The notes beneath the pieces were generated by a model. That model was not told the origin of the DNA. It worked only from the letters and a program-made list of their open reading frames with translations, and searched no databases. From positions 1 through 9,768 of the forward strand of contig JBCBZH010000161.1 of the NCBI GenBank assembly GCA_039815415.1: a stretch of DNA of 9,768 nt. Reading direction: 5' to 3'. Shown here piece by piece: positions 5,599 through 9,768 of the stretch. Both the position numbers and the translations under genes were made by a program. The stretch is from JBCBZH01 sp039815415. GTDB taxonomy: Bacteria > Bacteroidota > Rhodothermia > Rhodothermales > Rubricoccaceae. Numbering within the stretch: the first letter of the stretch is position 1; every line of letters starts with the position of its first letter.

Positions 5599-6507
5599 AT
5601 GCTGTCACTTCGCACCGTTCTCTGTGCCCTCGATTTCTCGGACGGCTCCCCACGAGCGCTGATCGCAGCAGCAGACTTCGCCGAGCGTGCTGGGGCCGAT
5701 CTCCACCTGCTTCACGTCGATCCACTGTTCCGCGCTCGGCTGGCGACGACTCCCGGTGGGGACAGCACGGCGGTGTTCCGCCAGCGCGTGGAGGCGTTCG
5801 TCAATCAGGCCCTCGGTGCCGAGGACGCGTTTGACGTGCTGGCGCCGACCGTGCATGAGTCCTACGGCGAGTCGCCGGCAGATGGCATTCTGCGCTACGC
5901 CGAGGAGATCGGGGCCGGGCTGGTGGTGACGAGCACGCACAGCCGCCAGGGCCTGGACCATCTGCTTCTCGGGAGCGTGGCCGCCGAGGTGCTTCGCCGG
6001 TCCACGGTGCCGGTCTTAGTGGTGCCGGAGCAGTCCCAGGACGTGTCGCCTGGCCCGGAGCGCCCGGTCCTGGTAGCCGTGGATCTCGCAGGCCTCGGCG
6101 AAGCGTCTCTGCGTGCTGCCAATGAGCTGGCGAAGACCTATTCGTCGCCGCTGGTTGTGAGTCATGTTCGGGAGGTGGCGTCGGACTCACTCATCGGTCC
6201 AGGAGGTTTGGTCGCCTCAGACGGCCTTTCTCGCGAGGAGGCCCATACAGCCATCGACACCCTCCTCCATGAGGCGGAGATTCCTGGCGACCCGGATCTG
6301 TTTATCGTTCCTGGCGAGCCCAAGGTGAAGCTGGTGGTGCTGGCCAAGAAGGTTCGTGCCGGAACCCTCGTCCTGGGTACGCATGGACGGACGGGTTGGT
6401 CGCGCGTGCGCCTCGGAAGCGTGGCCGAGTGGGTGGTGCGCCATGCGGCCTGCCCAGTGCTGACGATCCCCGCACGCTCCGCATCGGACCTGGAGGCGGC
6501 TGCGTAG
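5599..6507 (+). CDS. Universal stress protein, tandem UspA domains
   Basis: A 302-residue cytoplasmic protein with two UspA domains. The first (about 5-143) opens with V-L-C-A-L-D-F-S (D12) and ends V-P-V-L-V-V. The second (about 156-291) opens with V-L-V-A-V-D (D161) and ends C-P-V-L-T-I. The second carries an intact ATP-binding motif G-2X-G-9X-G-S at 260-274 (GTHGRTGWSRVRLGS). In the first domain the equivalent positions read S-x-x-S-9X-G-S (112-126), so the two glycines are lost and nucleotide binding may differ. Proteins of this class accompany energy and redox stress, but a specific role cannot be read from sequence. It is divergent from the sulfur operon and single-gene; two inverted repeats follow the stop. 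Confidence 0.93.
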   Translation: MLSLRTVLCALDFSDGSPRALIAAADFAERAGADLHLLHVDPLFRARLATTPGGDSTAVFRQRVEAFVNQALGAEDAFDVLAPTVHESYGESPADGILRYAEEIGAGLVVTSTHSRQGLDHLLLGSVAAEVLRRSTVPVLVVPEQSQDVSPGPERPVLVAVDLAGLGEASLRAANELAKTYSSPLVVSHVREVASDSLIGPGGLVASDGLSREEAHTAIDTLLHEAEIPGDPDLFIVPGEPKVKLVVLAKKVRAGTLVLGTHGRTGWSRVRLGSVAEWVVRHAACPVLTIPARSASDLEAAA

Positions 6508-6518
6508 TCCGAGACATC

Positions 6519-6578
6519 CAGCGAGCTGGTGACGGTGGGGACACAGGAGACCTCTGCGCCCCGTTCGCCAGCTCGCTG
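6519..6578. repeat. Inverted repeat after the usp gene
   Basis: Perfect 11-base arms CAGCGAGCTGG (6519-6529) and CCAGCTCGCTG (6568-6578) are separated by 38 bases. It lies directly after the stress-protein stop and before a compact hairpin, in a gap between convergent genes. It may contribute to termination; the long spacer makes a simple intrinsic terminator less likely. Confidence 0.5.
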
Positions 6579-6580
6579 AT

Positions 6581-6603
6581 GGAGGCTTGCCGTTCGAGCC
6601 TCC
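6581..6603. terminator. Compact two-way hairpin between convergent genes
   Basis: Arms 6581-6589 and 6595-6603 pair over nine positions, with one G-T wobble, around a 5-base loop (core GGAGGCT / AGCCTCC). It lies between the usp gene (stop 6507) and the convergent NTF2-like gene (stop at 6613), so it could end both transcripts. No T-tract on either strand. Confidence 0.55.
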
Positions 6604-6612
6604 CAAGCAGGT

Positions 6613-7152
6613 CTAGTCGCCGCTTGGCATGTAGGGCTCGGGAACGGGCCCCGCGCCGGTCTCTTCGTCCCAGGCCACGGATACGATCCACCAGCGGCCA
6701 TCGCGGTACACGAGCTGGAAGCTGTTGATGCCACGCCCAAGCATCTGGTCATCGCCCCAGTAATACTTCTCGTAGGTGCTGAAGACGGTCGCGACGTCAC
6801 CGAAGCGGTGAACAACCTTGTTCACCTCAGTCTCGGAGAAGCCCTGGTCATTGGGACTCCCGATATAGTTGGCAGACTCGTAGACGCCATCGATGAAGTC
6901 TGCGTAGCCTCGGGGTGAAAAGACCCTCTCCTCGCCGCTCATCTGCTCCGGGTTGGGGAGAAGCGAGGCCTCGGGAATGTAGAGCGATACAAATCGGTCC
7001 CAGTCAAACTGGGCTCCAGGTTCCCGTTCAATGGAGGCATAGACCGCAGCGACGATCGCCTCGGGTGAAGCGACATCTTCAGGTGCGGCGTCTTGTGCAA
7101 ACACCGGGATGGACAGGCCCAGGCAGACGGCAAGGAGGAGGAACGTGCGCAT
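6613..7152 (-). CDS. Secreted NTF2/SnoaL-like protein
   Basis: A 179-residue exported protein. The signal peptide MRTFLLLAVCLGLSIPVFAQ is likely cut after VFA (residue 19). Residues about 28-165 resemble the NTF2/SnoaL-like (DUF4440-type) cone-shaped fold. They start with S-P-E-A-I-V-A-A-V-Y-A-S-I and run through F-D-W-D-R-F and a central strand V-A-T-V-F-S-T-Y-E. They end in a strand pair F-Q-L-V-Y-R-D-G-R-W-W-I-V-S-V-A-W, typical of these small proteins. Members serve as enzymes, ligand binders or stress proteins, and no catalytic residue set is obvious, so the role stays unknown. It stands alone: convergent with the usp gene and preceded by a 532-base gap. The ATG at 7152 is set by the signal peptide; no Shine-Dalgarno site is evident. 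Confidence 0.82.
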   Translation of the reverse strand: MRTFLLLAVCLGLSIPVFAQDAAPEDVASPEAIVAAVYASIEREPGAQFDWDRFVSLYIPEASLLPNPEQMSGEERVFSPRGYADFIDGVYESANYIGSPNDQGFSETEVNKVVHRFGDVATVFSTYEKYYWGDDQMLGRGINSFQLVYRDGRWWIVSVAWDEETGAGPVPEPYMPSGD

Positions 7153-7684
7153 CAGGCGGAACGGTGAGTGGATGTGATGTGCTGGGGGATAGAGAGGACA
7201 TGGCAGCGTGAATGAGGTCAGCCCTGTTCAATCTCATGATACGATCCTGCGGTCTCGCACTTTGCCCTCTCGGCGACCAATGCACGTCACAGTCTTTGAC
7301 TCTAGCGATGAGGCCCACGCTTGTCGCTAGTGCAGAGTGCTAGGGGAGGCTGGCATTTCTATGCCGCCAGCTCGATCAGGTGGCGCAGGCGGTGTGGTGC
7401 TTCTGTGACGTCGACGTATCCGCACGTGATGGGCTGCTTCACCAGCACGCCGGACGCTTCGCTCAGGAAGGAGGCGGCGTGGGTTGTCAACGTTCGCACG
7501 CATCTGCGCGTCTAAGCAGGGAGTCTTCTTTCGGAACGCGACGCGGTAGGCATGAGATCGAGCTGATGTGTGGGTTGGGGCCAGCCCCGTTTGAGCGAGA
7601 TCGGGAGGTAATTGTATTCTATGCGTAGTCCGTAGCCCTTTTGGGCGTTGTGTGCGGTAGTTGTGTATGCCAAGTCCTGTAGAG
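7153..7684. other. Gene-poor gap with possible decayed reading frame
   Basis: No confident gene. A perfect inverted repeat CTAGCGA/TCGCTAG lies at 7302-7308 and 7324-7330, and a small hairpin GGGG-CCAG-CCCC at 7577-7588. On the minus strand one reading frame stays open through the second half of the gap with a single TAG at 7512-7514. Below that stop it gives a 46-residue frame from a GTG at 7499 to a TAG at 7359-7361, ending in R-H-L-I-E-L-A-A. I recognise neither piece; they may be a decayed gene or chance. The base composition becomes AT-richer toward the right end. Confidence 0.45.
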
Positions 7685-7795
7685 ATGAATCAGACCGATC
7701 GGCCTCCTTTGAGTCGTGCCATAATGACGACGAGTGATAAAATTTTGGATACGAGAGAAATGCAAAGGTTGTCTTTGTTTTTGATTATATATTAG
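7685..7795 (+). pseudogene. Detached N-terminal piece of the next gene
   Basis: A 36-codon frame beginning ATG at 7685 (MNQTDRPPLSRAIMTTSD) and stopping at TAG 7793-7795. It ends in M-Q-R-L-S-L-F-L-I-I-Y. The frame used by the following gene is open from 7741 and reads F-D-Y-I-L-V-W-K-L-D without any ATG. Adding one T to the five-T run at 7778-7782 joins the two frames smoothly as R-L-S-L-F-F-D-Y-I-L-V-W and gives a 299-residue protein ending at 8583. I therefore read this as the true N-terminus, split off by a one-base loss. A sequencing error in the run or ribosomal frameshifting are alternatives. Confidence 0.5.
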
Positions 7796-7836
7796 TATGG
7801 AAGCTTGATCAAGATAGTATTGATAAAAATGATCAG

Positions 7837-8583
7837 TTGAGGCTAAATACGGAGTTAGAGTACTTGGCATCAAAAAAAATCGTGCTCAGATGTGGGCTTG
7901 GTGTACCCAAGCTGATCTCGTTCAAGACGAAGGAAGGCGAGTCTTGGGATCCGTTTTCGTCGTTTTCTGAGGATTGCGAGCTGGTAATTCCTTTGGGTGC
8001 GTTGTCAGGTCGGCCAAAGGATTCAGGGTCGGGTTCAAATGCCGAGGGGACGGTTCGTCATATTTCTGGTCAGCTTATGTATGAAGATGCTCCAGTAACA
8101 GCACACGTGCAGACTTCAAACGTTGAGGTGTCCAGTTCCGGGTCACACGCACTGGAACTCAGTTTGAGACATATTCCTCTCCCCCCAGACAATATGCCAT
8201 GGGAAGATTTAGTCCAGTTTCGAGACGACGCCGAATCAAGATCCTATCTCAGGAAAATTAGACTTTGGCTTCAAGAAAGAGCGCAGGTTGGGACCTTGGG
8301 ACCCATTGTGTCAGAGGAGCTAGACGATCTTTTGAGTGACTATAGAAGATATATGAAAATACAGCATAAAAAATACGGTAATGGAATAGTATCGGCGTTG
8401 ATACTCTCGTCGGGAGACGCCCTGGCAAACATTATGAATATGAGGCCAGGTAGTGCCCTCAGGGCACTTATTGACGTCCGAAGGAGAAAAATTGCACTTG
8501 ATGAGGCTGAGCTTTCTGCGCCGGGTAGAGAAATAGCATACCTAGCGAAGGCGCAGGACGCGTTTGGCACAGGGATGAGATGA
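7837..8583 (+). CDS. Unknown protein on AT-rich island, likely frameshifted
   Basis: As written, 248 residues from a TTG at 7837; the same frame is open back to 7741 and the natural start is probably the ATG at 7685 in another frame. I cannot name the family. A hydrophilic first half contains S/G-rich stretches (57-70 and 96-104). The second half looks conserved. It has H-I-P-L-P-P-D-N-M-P-W-E-D-L-V-Q-F-R-D (112-130), then a helical K-I-R-L-W-L segment, an amphipathic helix (about 158-182), a moderately hydrophobic stretch (184-200), and K-I-A-L-D-E-A-E-L-S-A-P-G-R-E-I-A-Y-L (218-236). I recall this P-W-E/E-F-R and A-P-G-R-E pattern in uncharacterised accessory-genome proteins, but this is memory, not proof. 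Codons are AT-richer (ttt, ata, aga, aaa) than in any neighbour, which suggests recent transfer. It stands alone. Confidence 0.65.
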   Translation: MRLNTELEYLASKKIVLRCGLGVPKLISFKTKEGESWDPFSSFSEDCELVIPLGALSGRPKDSGSGSNAEGTVRHISGQLMYEDAPVTAHVQTSNVEVSSSGSHALELSLRHIPLPPDNMPWEDLVQFRDDAESRSYLRKIRLWLQERAQVGTLGPIVSEELDDLLSDYRRYMKIQHKKYGNGIVSALILSSGDALANIMNMRPGSALRALIDVRRRKIALDEAELSAPGREIAYLAKAQDAFGTGMR

Positions 8584-8607
8584 TTCCGTTTCAAGCGAGA
8601 CGCGGGC

Positions 8608-8629
8608 ATCCTTAACACATGTTGAGGAT
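8608..8629 (+). terminator. Hairpin after the AT-rich gene
   Basis: ATCCT-T-AAC, loop ACAT, GTT-G-AGGAT: nine paired positions with one T-G wobble, 25 bases after the stop of the preceding gene. There is no T-tract, so as an intrinsic terminator it is weak. It lies between the island gene and the secreted BNR protein gene. Confidence 0.4.
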
Positions 8630-8685
8630 CTAGGCTCAGTTCCCGAGCGGCTCCGTAGACTGACGCACTCACACCCGCCAGCTCG

Positions 8686-9768
8686 ATGCGCCGTCTCTCG
8701 TTCCTCCTCGTTGTTCTGGCGCTCGCCGCCGCCGATGTCCACGCCCAGATTGACTCGACGCTGTTCGGGTCGCTCGACTACCGGCTCGTCGGGCCGTTCC
8801 GGGGTGGACGGGCCTCCGGCGTGGCGGGCATCGCTGGCGATCCGCTGACGTACTACCAAGGCGTGACCGGAGGCGGCGTCTGGCGCACGCGTGATGGCGG
8901 CGGAAGCTGGGAGAACATCTCCGATGGGTACTTCGGCGGCAGCATCGGAAGCGTGGCTGTAGCGCCCAGCGATCCGAACGTGATCTACGTCGGCGGTGGC
9001 GAGAAGTCGCTGCGCGGCAACGTGTCGCCGGGCTGGGGGATGTGGAAGTCCGAGGACGCCGGGCGCTCGTGGCGCTCGCTCGGCTTTGAGGGCGGGCAGC
9101 ACATCCCACGCATGGTGGTCCACCCGCGCGACGAGGACGTGGTCTGGGCCGCGGTCCTCGGCCACGCCTTCGGCCCCAACGCGGAGCGCGGCGTCTTCAA
9201 GTCGACTGACGGCGGTGAGACCTGGGAACACGTCCTGTTCGTGAACGAGGATGCAGGCGCCTTCGAGCTGGAGATCGACCCCACCAACCCGCGCATTCTC
9301 TACGCCAGCACGTGGAACGTCCGACGGGGCCCGTACAGCTTCTCGTCGGGCGGCCCCGGCTCCGCCATCTGGAAGTCCACGGATGGCGGCGACACGTGGA
9401 CCGACATTTCGGACGCGCCGGGATTCCCGGAGGGTATCTGGGGCATCAGTGCGGTCTCGATCTCGCCCGCAGATCCCGATCGCATCTACGCGCTGGTGGA
9501 AAACGAAGACGGCGGCCTCTTCCGGTCCGACGATGCGGGCGCGAGCTGGCGACGCGTCTCGGCCGACCGGAATCTGCGTCAGCGCGCGTGGTACTTCACC
9601 CGCCTAGGGGCCGATTCCCAGGACCCGGACAAGGTGTGGGTGCTCAACGTCCAGCTCTGGGTGAGCACCGACGGTGGGCGGAATTTTGAGAGCGTCAGAA
9701 CACCGCATGGTGACCATCATGACATCTGGATCGCGCCCGAGGATGGCAACCGCATCGTGATCGCCGAC
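8686..9768 (+). CDS. Secreted BNR/Asp-box (VPS10-like) beta-propeller protein, partial
   Basis: The first 361 residues of a gene that runs off the right edge without a stop. A signal peptide MRRLSFLLVVLALAAADVHA is likely cut before Q21. The mature part opens with Y-R-L-V-G-P-F-R-G-G-R and then repeats Asp-box hairpins (S-x-D-x-G-x-x-W). These lie at about 68-75, 122-129, 173-180, 231-238 and 281-288, with a degenerate one at 327-334. Each repeat is followed by a V-x-P-x-D-P-x-x-I/V-Y strand. This is the arrangement of the large 'WD40/YVTN/BNR-like repeat glycosyl hydrolase' or sortilin/VPS10-like family, usually about 1,000 residues long in Bacteroidota. Despite the name, enzymatic activity is not established, and no catalytic residue set can be judged from this part. 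The ATG at 8686 is set by the signal peptide; CGCCAGCTCG stands immediately before it. Confidence 0.9.
   Translation, partial: MRRLSFLLVVLALAAADVHAQIDSTLFGSLDYRLVGPFRGGRASGVAGIAGDPLTYYQGVTGGGVWRTRDGGGSWENISDGYFGGSIGSVAVAPSDPNVIYVGGGEKSLRGNVSPGWGMWKSEDAGRSWRSLGFEGGQHIPRMVVHPRDEDVVWAAVLGHAFGPNAERGVFKSTDGGETWEHVLFVNEDAGAFELEIDPTNPRILYASTWNVRRGPYSFSSGGPGSAIWKSTDGGDTWTDISDAPGFPEGIWGISAVSISPADPDRIYALVENEDGGLFRSDDAGASWRRVSADRNLRQRAWYFTRLGADSQDPDKVWVLNVQLWVSTDGGRNFESVRTPHGDHHDIWIAPEDGNRIVIAD

Noticed and set aside
7500..7680. Integron attC site next to a possible gene cassette
   Set aside because: A cassette would suit an AT-rich single gene. However, I find no RYYYAAC / GTTRRRY pair with complementary arms; GTCTAAG at 7510-7516 has no good partner and no integrase is in view.
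7805..7836. CTTGATCAAG palindrome and TTGATAAAAATGAT as Crp/Fnr sites
   Set aside because: The first lacks the central spacer, the second has a poor right half, and both lie inside the probable coding sequence.
8608..8629. attC-like core (TTAAC...GTTGAGG) after the island gene
   Set aside because: The two half-words are only four bases apart and simply form a small hairpin, not the long folded attC structure.
1..9768. CRISPR arrays, tRNA or rRNA genes, insertion sequences
   Set aside because: No regularly spaced repeats, no cloverleaf with conserved T-loop, no rRNA-like blocks, and no transposase motifs were found by eye on either strand.

Overview
The window is mostly high-GC bacterial DNA with short gaps, few recognisable Shine-Dalgarno sequences and a gene content that suggests a Bacteroidota/Rhodothermota-type (Rhodothermia-like) Gram-negative bacterium. 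The clues are a proline-rich TonB protein, a secreted BNR/Asp-box beta-propeller protein of the large 'glycosyl hydrolase/VPS10-like' type, a short FNR-class regulator, and secreted proteins whose signal peptides end in A-Q. The assignment is inference, because there is no rRNA or other marker gene.

Layout. 2-121: tail of a LuxR/FixJ-type response regulator (+). 194-826: Crp/Fnr-family regulator without cysteines (+). 841-854: an FNR-box-like palindrome just before a three-helix membrane protein (925-1275, +). 1357-2088: TonB (-), facing the previous gene across a strong hairpin. 2347-5343 (-): a probable sulfur-handling operon, transcribed right to left. It encodes an SQR-like flavoprotein, a TusE/DsrC-family protein with one C-terminal cysteine, a DsrE2-like protein, and a secreted protein with an internal duplication. 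Two hairpins, one followed by TTT, lie downstream of the operon, and a large inverted repeat sits inside it between the DsrE-like and secreted-protein genes. 5599-6507: tandem universal stress protein (+), divergent from the sulfur genes. 6613-7152: secreted NTF2/SnoaL-like protein (-). 7153-7684: a gap with no confident gene. 7685-8583: an AT-richer island with a gene of a family I cannot name; its first part appears split off by a one-base loss in a T-run. 8686-9768: start of a secreted BNR/Asp-box protein (+) that runs off the end of the window.

How the parts may work together. The SQR-like enzyme, the DsrC/TusE-like carrier and the DsrE-like protein fit a chain that oxidises sulfide or a persulfide, passes sulfane sulfur between protein cysteines and delivers electrons to quinone. 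The FNR-type regulator has a recognition helix with the E-x-x-S-R pattern that suits TTGAT half-sites, and such a site lies 15 bases after its own gene. This makes autoregulation or control of the next gene plausible. I see no such site in front of the sulfur operon.

The least ordinary signals are: the SQR-DsrC-DsrE2-secreted-protein operon; the frameshifted AT-rich gene; the FNR box beside its likely regulator; and a 10-base word (CGCCAGCTCG) that recurs in five separate gaps between genes.
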